Below, piece after piece: positions 1 to 8,582 of a stretch of 64,000 nucleotides of DNA (position 1 is its first letter; each line of letters starts with the position of its first letter). The notes below the pieces were generated by a model. That model had not been told where the DNA came from, made no database searches, and saw nothing but the letters and a program-made list of their open reading frames with translations. This DNA comes from Actinoplanes ianthinogenes (lineage in GTDB: Bacteria > Actinomycetota > Actinomycetes > Mycobacteriales > Micromonosporaceae). Both the position numbers and the translations under genes were made by a program. The stretch covers positions 8,748,501 to 8,812,500 of the forward strand of contig NZ_AP023356.1 of assembly GCF_018324205.1 (NCBI RefSeq), in the 5' to 3' direction.

Positions 1-305
1 GCGGCCTGCTGCCACAACTCGGACAGTCGCTCCGGGTGCGCTGCCGCCGACTGCTCGCGCCGGTGGGCGGCTTCCGCGCGATCGGCCGCCCTCCGATCAC
101 GATGCTCGGCCGCTCGCAGCCGGTCCCGTGCGGCCCGGTGTGCCTGCTGCCCGGTGTCGTCGCGGGCGGTCGCCGCGCGATCGCGGGTCCGGGCGTCCTC
201 GTCGCGATCGTGTGCCACCGTGTCCCGGACCTCAGCGGCATCGTCGCGTGCTTGTCCGGCCCGGTCCCGGTCGTCCGGGCCGTCCACGCCGTATCGCGCC
301 ACCAT
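1..305 (-). CDS. D/R/A-rich charged helical protein, 5' part only
   Basis: The gene runs off the left edge of the window, so only the first 101 codons are visible. The ATG at 305 is preceded by a GGGGAGAG ribosome-binding site about 11 bases upstream. The product begins MVARYGVDGPDDRDRAG and then consists almost entirely of Asp, Arg, Ala, Glu, His and Gln, with recurring RDRAA-type heptad-like units. This suggests a long charged helix or coiled coil. Such DR-rich N-terminal segments are seen in actinobacterial signalling proteins, where a GAF or GGDEF domain can follow, but that part lies outside the window. It is divergent from the TetR gene at 440. No function can be assigned. Confidence 0.6.
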   Translation of the reverse strand, partial: MVARYGVDGPDDRDRAGQARDDAAEVRDTVAHDRDEDARTRDRAATARDDTGQQAHRAARDRLRAAEHRDRRAADRAEAAHRREQSAAAHPERLSELWQQA

Positions 306-425
306 GGGCCCATTCTCTCCCCGGCAGGGGCTTCCGGCGAAGCACCGCACACCCATGAGGCGGCAATCTTCGAAGGGTTGCTGATCCGGAGCGGTCTCGT
401 GCCGGAGAGCGGATCGGGTCCTGAG

Positions 426-431
426 TAAGCT
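426..431 (+). promoter_or_regulatory. -10 box (TAAGCT) of the TetR gene
   Basis: TAAGCT fits the actinobacterial TANNNT -10 consensus and ends 8 bases before the ATG at 440. There is no ribosome-binding site between them, so the mRNA probably starts at or next to the start codon and is leaderless. No clear -35 element is visible. Confidence 0.45.
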
Positions 432-439
432 GGCGCGCC

Positions 440-1030
440 ATGGAACCCGCTCTCTCCTACCGTGACGCCAACCGGGCCAGGCTGCGCAACACCCTGGTGT
501 CCGCGGCCCGGGAGCTGGCCGTCGCCAACGGCTGGGACCGGGTGCGGATGGCCGATGTGGCGCGTGCCGCCGGGGTCAGCCGGCAGACCGTCTACAACGA
601 GTTCAGCACCCGGGGCGGGCTGGCCGAGGCGCTCGCGGTGCGCGAGATCGACGCGTTCACCGCCGCGGTCCGGGCCCGGTTGCACGAGCACGGCGGTGAC
701 GTCCGCGCGGCCGGACACGCGGCGATCCTGCACACGCTGCGCGAGGCCGCCGGTAACCCGCTGATCAAGGCGATCCTGACCGGCGGGCCGGGCGACGCCG
801 ACGAGCTGCTGCCCTACCTCACCACCCGCTCCGACCTGCTGCTCGCCGCGGCCTGCGCGGTGATCGAGGAGTGGGCGGCCGCCACTGTTCCGGACACCGA
901 TCCGGCAACGACGAAGCTGGCCGGTGAGTCCATCGTCCGCCTCACCGTCAGTCACATCATGCTGCCGACCGCATCCCCCGAGCTCACGGCGGACGCCCTG
1001 GCCGAGGTCTTCACTCGCCTGATGAGCTGA
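440..1030 (+). CDS. TetR family transcriptional regulator
   Basis: A 196-residue one-domain repressor of typical TetR length. The N-terminal DNA-binding domain (about residues 12-60) contains the helix-turn-helix MADVARAAGVSRQTVYNEF, a textbook TetR signature. The C-terminal two thirds is helical and would bind an unknown ligand. There is no obvious divergent target, since the charged protein at 305 is the only neighbour on that side. The last 20 bp overlap the 3' end of the convergent gene ending at 1011, so the two transcripts read into each other. The start has no Shine-Dalgarno sequence and probably belongs to a leaderless mRNA. Confidence 0.9.
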   Translation: MEPALSYRDANRARLRNTLVSAARELAVANGWDRVRMADVARAAGVSRQTVYNEFSTRGGLAEALAVREIDAFTAAVRARLHEHGGDVRAAGHAAILHTLREAAGNPLIKAILTGGPGDADELLPYLTTRSDLLLAAACAVIEEWAAATVPDTDPATTKLAGESIVRLTVSHIMLPTASPELTADALAEVFTRLMS

Positions 1031-1514
1031 TCTCGTCCGCACGGTCGGGCCGGCCCAGGCGGAACGGCATCGCGGGTGCGAAGTGCTCGATCTCGACCGT
1101 CTCGGAGTACGTGCCGTCCGGCTTCGTCTCGATCTTGTGGAAGGCGCGCTTGACCCCCTTGGTCCGCCAGAGATGCAGTCCGTACATCACCGCCGAGACG
1201 ATCAGCCCGACCTCGATCACCGGCATCTTGGTCTGCGCGTTGGTGATCGCCTGACGCACGGTCTCCGCCTGGCCCTCGTCGTACCAGAGCCAGCTCAGCA
1301 CCGCGAGTGCGGTGGCGGACAGTTCCTCCGGCGACGACCGCAGCGCGGTGGCCGCGGCTTCCGCCTCCACGGCGTACGACTCGTCGAGTTCGGCCCGCAT
1401 CTCGGCGGCCGAAAGGTCGTCGCTGAACTCGGCGACCGCGTAACGGGCGGCCTGCAGGATCGTCTCGCGGTCCGCCCGCTGGTCGGTGAGGAACGTGCTG
1501 AGGCTCGGGGTCAA
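1011..1514 (-). CDS. Small protein coupled to the CHAT protease gene
   Basis: A 167-residue protein of no recognised family. I place the start at TTG 1514. It overlaps the CHAT stop as TTGA, and a GGAG site lies 7 bases upstream (1522-1525). The same frame stays open for another 950 bases inside the CHAT gene, but that part has shadow composition. The product begins TPSLSTFLTDQRADRE. It is acidic and helical to about residue 100, then has a hydrophobic stretch, VIEVGLIVSAVMYGLHLW, that could be one membrane segment. It ends in a basic then acidic tail. The overlap predicts production together with the CHAT protein, as a partner, substrate or membrane anchor. That role is inference. Confidence 0.65.
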   Translation of the reverse strand: MTPSLSTFLTDQRADRETILQAARYAVAEFSDDLSAAEMRAELDESYAVEAEAAATALRSSPEELSATALAVLSWLWYDEGQAETVRQAITNAQTKMPVIEVGLIVSAVMYGLHLWRTKGVKRAFHKIETKPDGTYSETVEIEHFAPAMPFRLGRPDRADEISSSGE

Positions 1515-4500
1515 CGCCAATCTCCTTCGATCGAGAGCGAACGGGCGATCCACGGGGTCAGTCCGGACGCCTCGGCGGCGTCGCCGGCCGCGCGCACGGC
1601 GCCGGCCAGGGGCATGCCGGAGGCGTACAGGTCGATGGTGTGGTCCAGCAGCGCGGCGGTCGGGCCGGCCTGCACGTCCCAGGCCGGCGCCACCAGGGCA
1701 CGGACGCCGCTCCGGCGCAGGGCGGCGAAGATGCCCAGCCGGTCGCCCGCCGCCGTGGAGACCGCGGCCCGGCTCGAGCAGGCGGCCGAGAAGATCGTGG
1801 CGTGTGAGCCGGTGAGGTCGCGGCACTCCCGCCAGCCGAACCGGTGCGGCCGGCCGCGCGAGTGCGCGGCCAGCGAGCCGGCCATCGGCAGCGTGCCCGC
1901 GTGCGCGAGCATCAGGCACACCTCGTTCTCCTCCGGGCTGACGTAGCCGTGACAGAGGATCTTCACGATGTCGGTGTCCCGGAGCAGTTCGAGCAGCCAG
2001 TCGCGGTCGCACTCGGGCGGGGCGCGGTGGCGGACGACCCGCTCGCCACCGTGGCGGCGCAGGGTGTGCCCGACCGACGCGGCCAGGGCGTCCCGGACGG
2101 CTTCCGGTTCGTTGAAGCGCGGCACGTGCACGATCCCGATGCTGTTCCCGGCCGGGGCGGGTGGCCGGGAGACGATGTCGAACAGCTCGGACCAACTGCT
2201 GACGTACGAAGCGGTCCAGCCCGGCCCGATCGTGGTGTGCCACGGGGCGCCGGGCATCTCGGGGTGTTCCATGAACACGACGTGTGGCCGTGGGCCGGAC
2301 CCGGAGCCGGCCAGGACCAGGAACTCCTGGATCCATGCCGCGGCCTCCTGCCAGCCGGGCAGGTCGAGCGGGTCGCCGGTCCGGCCGTCGTGCCAGTTCG
2401 CCAGCCGGCTGCGCACCCGGTGCACGGTGTGCCGCAGGCCCCTCGGAACCTCGTCCGGCGCCGGCACCCACAGGCCCAGCTCGCCGTCCGGGCGCACGAC
2501 GATCATCACCGGCTGCGCGATGTGCGGGAATCGCGTGCCGTCCCGCCCGAGCCCCAGCTCGAACCAGGTGACCACGGCGAAGCTGCCCTCCGGCCGGGCG
2601 AGCCGTGACAGCGCGGCCAGGGACAGATCCGGCAGCACCCCCGCCGATCCGGACGTGGCGCCGCTGGCCGCGGTCCGGATCCGGTGCACGGTGTCGCGCT
2701 GCAGTTCGCCGACGGTCAGCAGGGTGGCCAGCGGTTCCACGGCCTCCTCGCGCCCGGCGTAGGCCCAGACCGCGCCCGCCACCTCGGTCAGCCGCGCGGC
2801 GAGCGGCCGCAGCTGAAGTGCCGCGACGAGCGGGTCACCGAGCTCGCCGATCCGCGCGGCGATCGAGGCGGCGACGGCTTGCAGCGGCGCACGCCCGGCG
2901 GTATGTCCGTCCTGGTAGGCCGAGCGAGCCAGCTCGATGACCTCACGCGGGTCGCGCGCCGCGCCGCGGGCCCGGCGGTCGGCGTCGGCGATGGAGTACA
3001 GCGAGGTCGCGGCCCGGCCGCGAGCCTCCGCGAGCTGGGCCCGTAAGCCCAGCGCTTCGGAGGCGGCCACCTCGCCCAGCACGGCATCGATCCGGTCGAG
3101 CAGATCCCGGTGGGTCTCCGGGTCGGCCGCTCCCGCGACGATGAGGTTGCGCCACGCTCGGGTCAGCACCCGGATGAAGAGCCACCAGTGGACGTCGCCG
3201 GGCTCGGCGTCGTCCAGGGAGATGCCGGTCAGCACGGTCAGCGCGTCGTCATCGCGTCCCAGATCGTGCAGGGTCAGCCCGCGGGAGGCGCTGACCAGCG
3301 CCCGCGCCGTCGCCGTGTAGGCGAGCGGAGCGGTCCGTTCGAGTGCGGCCAGCGCCTCGGCGTGCCGGCCGTTGTTGCTCAGCAGGGCCGTGCGAGCGAA
3401 CGCCGCCTCGAACTGCTCGAAGTATCCGGGACGACGCCGATGGAGATCTTCGACCACGGCCAGCGCACGGTCGACCGACCCCGCCTGATCGTAGGCGCCG
3501 GCCAGCAGCATCACGGTGTCGTCGTCGGCGTCGGGCAGCGCCGCCTCCAGCCGTGCGGTCTCCTCGGCCAAGCGGCCGGCTTCGAACAGCACCAGGTTCT
3601 GTGGGTCGCGGGCCTCCGGCACCGACCCGGCCCGGAAGAGCTGGCTGAGCAACGCGTCGACCAGACCTCCGTGGCCGAGATCGTCCACGGTCTGCCGCAG
3701 CGTCTCCACCAGCTCGGTGTCGACGTCTCCACCCCTGGTGAACTCCTCGTGCAGGATGCCGACGACCGCGGTCCGCACCGCCTCCACCTCGATGGTGGCC
3801 GCGGCCCGCGCCGGCGACACCGCGAACAGGCGCGCGCCGGGATGACGCCGAACCATGTGCTGGTGCATCAGGTACACCGCCGCCCAGTCCGCCGCCCGCG
3901 GGTTCGGGACGCGGCGCCGCAGGCAGACGAAGGCCCGCAACGCATGGAACGCGTACAGCCCGGTGTCCTCCTCGGGCGGTTCCATCGCGTTCAACGCGTC
4001 CAGTGCGGAGGCGGCCGGCGCCGCCCGCACGTAGAGCCCGATGTCGGTGTCCAGCAGATGTCTGAGGTGGCGGATGTCCGCGCCGGCCCAGTGCTCCAGC
4101 AGCCGCCGCCAGATCTCGACCTCGGCCGTGGCGAGCTGCTCCTCGGGCACCCCGGACAGCTCGGCCGCGGCGAGGACCGGACCGGTGAGCTCCCGCCATG
4201 ACTTCCCCACGTCGGCCAGCAACGTTTCGGAGGCCGCGATGCGGCGCTGCACGATGGTCGCCACCTCGGCCATCGGGTTGGTCACGGCCCGCGTGGTGGT
4301 GACCGTCAACTCGTGGACGTCGTAGCCGAGCGGTGTCGGCATGAGGAACCAGTCGATGTAGAGATACTCCCGCGCGATCATCTCGTACTCGTCGGACGAC
4401 GGCTCGAACGTCCCCGGCACCACCAGTTGCAACACCCGCTCGGGCCGTCCGTCGTCGGGTGCGGTGAACAGCCCGATGACCGTCGGACGCACGGGCAGGG

Positions 4501-4666
4501 GCGCCTGGCAGGCCGCACACCGCAGCACGGGCGGCTCGGTCAAGGCCGCGATCAGGTCGGCCAGCTCGCCAGGACTGTTGTCCCGGCACACCATCACCGC
4601 ACCGGGCGGCGCGAGGAACGGCGACGGCGTCCCGCACTTCGCGCACACGGCGGCATCGGTGCTCAC
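1511..4666 (-). CDS. CHAT-domain cysteine protease with N-terminal zinc ribbon and helical repeats
   Basis: A 1051-residue protein starting at GTG 4666. The N-terminus carries two CxxC knuckles (CAKC near residue 8, CAAC near residue 52), a probable zinc ribbon. Residues of about 330-650 have TPR-like helical composition. The C-terminal 200 residues are a CHAT (caspase HetF-associated with TPRs) domain. Its catalytic His is in KILCHGYVSPEEN (about residue 906) and its catalytic Cys is in FSAACSS (about residue 963). CHAT proteases are clan CD peptidases, often used in conflict or signalling pathways and gated by helical repeats. The downstream gene overlaps the stop. The protein is probably cytoplasmic. 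Its substrate is unknown. Confidence 0.85.
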   Translation of the reverse strand: MSTDAAVCAKCGTPSPFLAPPGAVMVCRDNSPGELADLIAALTEPPVLRCAACQAPLPVRPTVIGLFTAPDDGRPERVLQLVVPGTFEPSSDEYEMIAREYLYIDWFLMPTPLGYDVHELTVTTTRAVTNPMAEVATIVQRRIAASETLLADVGKSWRELTGPVLAAAELSGVPEEQLATAEVEIWRRLLEHWAGADIRHLRHLLDTDIGLYVRAAPAASALDALNAMEPPEEDTGLYAFHALRAFVCLRRRVPNPRAADWAAVYLMHQHMVRRHPGARLFAVSPARAAATIEVEAVRTAVVGILHEEFTRGGDVDTELVETLRQTVDDLGHGGLVDALLSQLFRAGSVPEARDPQNLVLFEAGRLAEETARLEAALPDADDDTVMLLAGAYDQAGSVDRALAVVEDLHRRRPGYFEQFEAAFARTALLSNNGRHAEALAALERTAPLAYTATARALVSASRGLTLHDLGRDDDALTVLTGISLDDAEPGDVHWWLFIRVLTRAWRNLIVAGAADPETHRDLLDRIDAVLGEVAASEALGLRAQLAEARGRAATSLYSIADADRRARGAARDPREVIELARSAYQDGHTAGRAPLQAVAASIAARIGELGDPLVAALQLRPLAARLTEVAGAVWAYAGREEAVEPLATLLTVGELQRDTVHRIRTAASGATSGSAGVLPDLSLAALSRLARPEGSFAVVTWFELGLGRDGTRFPHIAQPVMIVVRPDGELGLWVPAPDEVPRGLRHTVHRVRSRLANWHDGRTGDPLDLPGWQEAAAWIQEFLVLAGSGSGPRPHVVFMEHPEMPGAPWHTTIGPGWTASYVSSWSELFDIVSRPPAPAGNSIGIVHVPRFNEPEAVRDALAASVGHTLRRHGGERVVRHRAPPECDRDWLLELLRDTDIVKILCHGYVSPEENEVCLMLAHAGTLPMAGSLAAHSRGRPHRFGWRECRDLTGSHATIFSAACSSRAAVSTAAGDRLGIFAALRRSGVRALVAPAWDVQAGPTAALLDHTIDLYASGMPLAGAVRAAGDAAEASGLTPWIARSLSIEGDWR

Positions 4667-4754
4667 TCGTGTCAGTCAAACAGAACGCGACGCCACGGCG
4701 GCTCCCCCGGCCGGGTCGAATGTGTCGACATGATGCCGCACATCGTCCAGCTTC

Positions 4755-4781
4755 TTGACATTGGTGCGCCGTTTGTAAACC
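4755..4781 (+). promoter_or_regulatory. Possible promoter of the alkane hydroxylase gene
   Basis: A perfect TTGACA -35 hexamer (4755-4760) lies 15 bases before TAAACC (4776-4781), a weak -10 that lacks the final T. Transcription would start within a few bases of the ATG at 4790. No ribosome-binding site is visible, so the mRNA may be nearly leaderless. The spacer is shorter than the usual 17 bases. Confidence 0.3.
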
Positions 4782-4789
4782 ATCGATGC

Positions 4790-5902
4790 ATGACCGCCGC
4801 TGCCGTCCCCTGGCGTGACACCAAACGTCCGCTGTGGCCCCTCGCCCTCGTCGTCCCCGTGCTGCCCTTCGCCGCCCTGCTCCTCGACGCCTGGTGGCTC
4901 ACCCCGGTCTTCATCCTCGGCGTCATCCCGCTGATCGACGTCCTCGTCGGCGACGACCGCGTGAACCCGCCCGAGGAGGTGGTCCCCGCACTCCAGGCCT
5001 CGCCGTACTACCGCTGGATCACCTATCTGTTCCTGCCCGCCCAGTACGCCGCCCTGGTCGTGACCTGCGCCGTCTGGGCGCGCGGCCCGAGCGTCGCCGC
5101 CGCCGCCGGGCTGGTGCTCACCGCCGGCCTGGTCAACGGGATCGCCATCAACACCGCTCACGAACTCGGCCACAAGCGCGAGTCACTGGAACGCTGGCTC
5201 TCCAAGATCGCGCTCGCGCCGACCGGTTACGGGCACTTCTTCGTCGAGCACAACCGCGGCCACCACGTGCGGGTGGCGACTCCGGAGGACCCGGCCAGCT
5301 CCCGGCTCGGCGAGTCGTTCTGGAGCTTCTGGCCGCGTACCGTAAAGGGCAGTTTCCTGTCGGCCTGGAAGCTGGAGACCAGCCGGCACCGGCTCCGCGG
5401 GCGCAGCCCGTGGTCCTTGCGCAACGACATCCTGAACGCGTGGGCGATGACGGCGGTCCTGTTCACCGCCCTCGCCGTCGCGTTCGGACCGGGCGTGCTG
5501 ATCTTCCTGGCCCTCCAGGCCGTCGTCGGTTTCTCGACCCTGGAAGCCGTCAACTACCTCGAGCACTACGGTCTGCTGCGCCAGCGCAACGCCGCCGGCC
5601 GCTACGAGAAGGTCGACCCGCGACACAGCTGGAACAGCGACCGCCTCACCACCAACGTCTTCCTGTTCCAGCTGCAACGCCACAGCGACCACCACGCCAA
5701 CCCACTGCGCCGATACCAGACCCTGCGCAGCTTCGACGTCTCCCCGCAACTGCCCGCCGGCTACGCCACGATGCTGGTCCTCGCGCTGGTCCCGCCCCTG
5801 TGGCGCCGCGTCATGGACCCCCGCGTCCTGCGCCACTACAACGGCGACGTCACCAAAGCCAACACCAAACCCACGTTTTCGGTACGCCACGAGGACCGGT
5901 GA
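4790..5902 (+). CDS. alkB: Membrane-bound alkane 1-monooxygenase (AlkB-type)
   Basis: A 370-residue integral-membrane di-iron hydroxylase that would oxidise terminal methyl groups of alkanes, using electrons from rubredoxin. The three histidine boxes of the family are present: HELGHK (about residue 124), EHNRGHH (about 148) and LQRHSDHH (about 299), together with the NYLEHYGLLR signature. Hydrophobic segments near residues 15-50, 75-115 and 215-255 fit the usual six membrane helices. The start at ATG 4790 is chosen because the residues then begin MTAAAVPWRDT, as in the family. An in-frame extension upstream has no family character. No rubredoxin gene is adjacent, so electron transfer must be encoded elsewhere. 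Confidence 0.93.
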   Translation: MTAAAVPWRDTKRPLWPLALVVPVLPFAALLLDAWWLTPVFILGVIPLIDVLVGDDRVNPPEEVVPALQASPYYRWITYLFLPAQYAALVVTCAVWARGPSVAAAAGLVLTAGLVNGIAINTAHELGHKRESLERWLSKIALAPTGYGHFFVEHNRGHHVRVATPEDPASSRLGESFWSFWPRTVKGSFLSAWKLETSRHRLRGRSPWSLRNDILNAWAMTAVLFTALAVAFGPGVLIFLALQAVVGFSTLEAVNYLEHYGLLRQRNAAGRYEKVDPRHSWNSDRLTTNVFLFQLQRHSDHHANPLRRYQTLRSFDVSPQLPAGYATMLVLALVPPLWRRVMDPRVLRHYNGDVTKANTKPTFSVRHEDR

Positions 5903-5963
5903 CCACACGACGGCGCATCACCGATCCGGCCCGGCGCCGGGACGCGAAGCTCGAGCCCGTCAG

Positions 5964-5969
5964 TAGGGT
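5964..5969 (+). promoter_or_regulatory. -10 box (TAGGGT) of the DUF1330 gene
   Basis: TAGGGT matches TANNNT and lies 27 bases before the start codon. That leaves a short leader containing the TGGAGG ribosome-binding site at 5987-5992, so this gene has a conventional leadered mRNA. Confidence 0.4.
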
Positions 5970-5996
5970 GTGCTCATCGGCGTCACTGGAGGTTCC

Positions 5997-6290
5997 ATGC
6001 CCAAGGGCTACTGGGTCAGCGTCTACCGCACCATCAAGGACCCGGAGAAGCTGGCTGCCTACAACAAGCTGGCTCGGACGGCCGTCGAGGCCGGGGGCGG
6101 CCGGACGATCGTCCGTGGCGGCCGGGTCGTGGCGCACGACGCCGGTATCGCCGAGCGCACCGTCCTGGTCGAGTTCGACAGCTTCGAGCAGGCCGTCGCG
6201 ACGCACGAGAGCGCGGCCTACCGGGAGGCGCTGGTCGCCCTCTCCGACGGCGTCGAGCGCGACTTTCGCATCGTCGAGGGGGTCGACTGA
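5997..6290 (+). CDS. DUF1330 family protein
   Basis: A 97-residue protein beginning MPKGYWVSVYRTIKDPEKLA, the hallmark N-terminus of the DUF1330 family, which has a dimeric alpha/beta barrel (ferredoxin-like) fold. The middle reads GGRTIVRGGRVV, and the C-terminal half contains the usual VLVEFDSFEQAVA strand-helix. The biochemical role of the family is not established. GGAGG at 5988-5992, four bases before the ATG, decides the start over an in-frame ATG at 5970. It stands alone between alkB and the convergent sigma-factor operon. Confidence 0.88.
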   Translation: MPKGYWVSVYRTIKDPEKLAAYNKLARTAVEAGGGRTIVRGGRVVAHDAGIAERTVLVEFDSFEQAVATHESAAYREALVALSDGVERDFRIVEGVD

Positions 6291-6341
6291 CGTCCGGCGA
6301 CGGACTCGGTCAGGCTGCCGGAGTTCGCGCGGCCGCGCCGA

Positions 6342-7583
6342 TCAGGGCAGGTGGCGGCGGACCTCGGTGAGGCGGTCGGTGAGGAAGGCGCGCTCGACCT
6401 CGTTGCCGGTGAGGGTGAGCGCCTCCTCGTACGCGACGGCCGCGGCCGGCCAGTCGCCGAGGCGGCGCAGGAAGTCGGCGTGGGTCGCGCTCAGGTAGCT
6501 GTAGGTGGCCAGCGCCGGCTCGCGCAGCAGCGGGGTCAGGGCGTCCAGGCCGGCCCGCGGGCCGTCCCGCATGCCGATGGCGGCGGCCCGGTTGAGCTGG
6601 ACCACCGGCGAGTGCGGCCACATCCGCTGGAGCACCGTGTAGAGCGCGACGATCTCCGCCCAGTCGGTCTCCTCCCAGGTGCGGGCCTCGGCGTGGACGG
6701 CGGCGATGGCGGCCTCGACCGCGTACCGGGTCGGCGGCCCGCGGCGCAGGGCGTCGGTCAGCAGCGCGGCGCCCTCGGCGATCAGCTCGGTGTCCCAGGT
6801 GGAGCGGTCCTGCTCGGCGAGCAGGCGCAGCCGGCCGTCCGGGCCGACCCGGCCCGCGGCCCGGGCGTCGTTGAGCAGAAGCAGCGCGAGCAGGGCGCTG
6901 ACCTCGGCGTCGGTCGGCATCAGCAGGTGCAGCAGGCGGGCCAGGTCGACGGCGCAGCCGGACAGGTCGGGGCGGATCAGCTCGGGACCGGACGGCGCGG
7001 TGTGCCCGGTCGTGTAGATCAGATGAACCACCTGGAGGACCGCGCCGACCCGCTCGCCGAGCTGGTCGGAGGAGGGCACCCGGTACGGGATCCGGGCCGT
7101 GGCGATCTTCTTCTTCGCGCGGGTGATCCGGGCCGCCATGGTGGACTCGGGCACCAGGAAGGCCCGGGCCACCTCGGCCGTCGACAGCCCGCAGACCAGC
7201 CGCAGGGTCAGCGCGACCTGCGCCTCCCGGGCCAGCGCCGGATGGCAGCAGGTGAAGAGCAGCCGCAGCCGGTCGTCGGCGACCAGGCCGTCCTCCGGGC
7301 CCGGCACGGTCTCCTCGGCGACCAGCAACGGCAGCGTCCGGCGGAACCGGGACTCCCGGCGCAGCACGTCCCGGGCCCGGTTCCGGGCGACCTGGGTGAG
7401 CCAGGCGCCCGGGCGGGCCGGCACCCCGGAGTCCGGCCAGACCAGCAGCGCCTGGGCGTACGCGTCCTGGGTGCACTCCTCGGCGAGGTCCAGATCCCGG
7501 GTGAGCTGCGCGGTCGTGGCCAGTACCTGGGCCCAGTCGCGGCGGTGCGCCGCAGCGACCGCCGCGACCACGTCCTCGTTCAC
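6342..7583 (-). CDS. ECF42-type RNA polymerase sigma factor with long C-terminal domain
   Basis: A 413-residue sigma factor. Region 2 covers about residues 10-80 (DLAEECTQDAYAQALLVWP; PGAWLTQVARNRARDVLRR). Region 4 is at about 110-165 (GLSTAEVARAFLVPESTMAARITRAKKKI). A TPR-like C-terminal extension of about 240 residues is typical of group ECF42, which lacks a classical anti-sigma factor and is co-encoded with DGPF/YCII proteins. Its GTG start overlaps the stop of the YCII gene as GTGA, so the two are translationally coupled. The extension probably regulates activity. The target promoters are unknown. Confidence 0.9.
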   Translation of the reverse strand: MNEDVVAAVAAAHRRDWAQVLATTAQLTRDLDLAEECTQDAYAQALLVWPDSGVPARPGAWLTQVARNRARDVLRRESRFRRTLPLLVAEETVPGPEDGLVADDRLRLLFTCCHPALAREAQVALTLRLVCGLSTAEVARAFLVPESTMAARITRAKKKIATARIPYRVPSSDQLGERVGAVLQVVHLIYTTGHTAPSGPELIRPDLSGCAVDLARLLHLLMPTDAEVSALLALLLLNDARAAGRVGPDGRLRLLAEQDRSTWDTELIAEGAALLTDALRRGPPTRYAVEAAIAAVHAEARTWEETDWAEIVALYTVLQRMWPHSPVVQLNRAAAIGMRDGPRAGLDALTPLLREPALATYSYLSATHADFLRRLGDWPAAAVAYEEALTLTGNEVERAFLTDRLTEVRRHLP

Positions 7584-7936
7584 CCGTGGAACACCACGGG
7601 ACGGATCTCGACGCCGCTGTGCCCGGCACGGACCTCGGGCAGCAGCGCGGCCAGTGCCAGCACCTCGTCGAGGTCGGCGGCCTCCAGCAGGTAGAACCCG
7701 CCGAGCGCCTCCTTGGTGTCCAGGAACGGCCCGTCGGTGGTGATCAGGTCGCCGGTCACCCCACCGCGCAGGGTGGTCGCGCTCGGTGCGCTTTCGAGCT
7801 CCTCCCCGCCGAGGACGCGGGCGCCGGCGGCCTCGCGGAACGCGGCGTGGGCGGCCTCGAGCGCGGACCGTTCCGTGGCGCTCATCGCGTCCCACCGAGT
7901 GGCGTCGCCGTAGATCAGGAGCATGTACTTCGCCAT
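7580..7936 (-). CDS. YCII/DGPF domain protein, ECF42 partner
   Basis: A 118-residue protein, MAKYMLLIYGDATRW..., with the conserved TTDGPFLDTKEALGGFYLLEA segment that names the DGPF group of the YCII-like superfamily. A GAGGGG ribosome-binding site lies before the ATG at 7936. Such proteins accompany ECF42 sigma factors in many actinobacteria and are thought to belong to the same regulatory module or its regulon. The mechanism is not settled. The stop overlaps the sigma factor start, so this is the first gene of a two-gene operon. Confidence 0.9.
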   Translation of the reverse strand: MAKYMLLIYGDATRWDAMSATERSALEAAHAAFREAAGARVLGGEELESAPSATTLRGGVTGDLITTDGPFLDTKEALGGFYLLEAADLDEVLALAALLPEVRAGHSGVEIRPVVFHG

Positions 7937-8022
7937 AGCCGTTCCCCTCACGTCGCGGCCCGGATGGGGCCTCCTAACCTACGACGATCGGGAACCACCC
8001 CGGATCGACAGCGTCGCCGCGG

Positions 8023-8529
8023 CTACGGATGGAGAAGTGTCTCGGCGATCTGCCGCACCCGATCGGTCGTGATGCCGTCGCGTTGCTCCACGGCCAGCGG
8101 GTGGGGGTCGGTGGGGGAGAGCACCACGTGGGGCCGGGTGCCGACCGGCCCCGTGTGGACGTGGGTCTTGAGGCTGAGCGTCTCCACCGGATACACCGGC
8201 AGTTGCGTGCAGAGCCAGCCGAAGTACGCGGGTTCCCGTTCCCGCCCGGGCGTCGTCCACAGGTCGAGAGCGCGGCCGAAGTTGGCGCGGCTGAGCGACA
8301 CCCACACGCCCCACTCGAAATCCTGGTCGGCGTCGAGCACGGGGATGATCAGGCGCGCCCGGACGAAGTAGTGCTCGGCCTGGATGACGCAGGTCTCCTC
8401 GTCGAGAATGCTGCGCTCGTCGTCCAGGAGGTGGTCGCTCCAGTGCGCGGGCGCCTGCGCCCCGTAGGAGAACGGCAGTCCGTCATGGTGCCGGCCGCAG
8501 CCCCGGCAGGTGAAACCTTGATCATCCAC
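8023..8529 (-). CDS. DUF2199 domain protein
   Basis: A 168-residue protein starting at GTG 8529 (VDDQGFTCRGCGRHHDGLPF). It has a zinc-knuckle-like CRGCGRHH near the N-terminus, then the family segments LDDERSILDEETCVIQAEHYFVRA, FEWGVWVSLS and PAYFGWLCTQLP. These are the defining features of DUF2199 proteins, whose function is unknown. No ribosome-binding site is visible before the start. The strong hairpin just upstream (8544-8575) separates it from the RCC1-repeat gene. Confidence 0.82.
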   Translation of the reverse strand: MDDQGFTCRGCGRHHDGLPFSYGAQAPAHWSDHLLDDERSILDEETCVIQAEHYFVRARLIIPVLDADQDFEWGVWVSLSRANFGRALDLWTTPGREREPAYFGWLCTQLPVYPVETLSLKTHVHTGPVGTRPHVVLSPTDPHPLAVEQRDGITTDRVRQIAETLLHP

Positions 8530-8543
8530 GCCGCGACGGTACA

Positions 8544-8575
8544 GGCCGGCGCCGCCACGGGTGGCGGCGCCGGCC
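8544..8575. terminator. Perfect 14-bp stem-loop after the RCC1-repeat gene
   Basis: GGCCGGCGCCGCCA (8544-8557) pairs perfectly with 8562-8575 across a 4-base loop. It begins 8 bp beyond the stop codon of the minus-strand RCC1 gene. No T-tract follows, which is common for GC-rich actinobacterial terminators. It could also hinder read-through into the DUF2199 gene. Confidence 0.6.
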
Positions 8576-8582
8576 GGGTGGC

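Noticed and set aside
1515..2471. N-terminal extension of the 167-residue protein into the CHAT gene
   Set aside because: Arg/Pro/Gly-rich shadow sequence; the TTG at 1514 has a ribosome-binding site and overlaps the CHAT stop.
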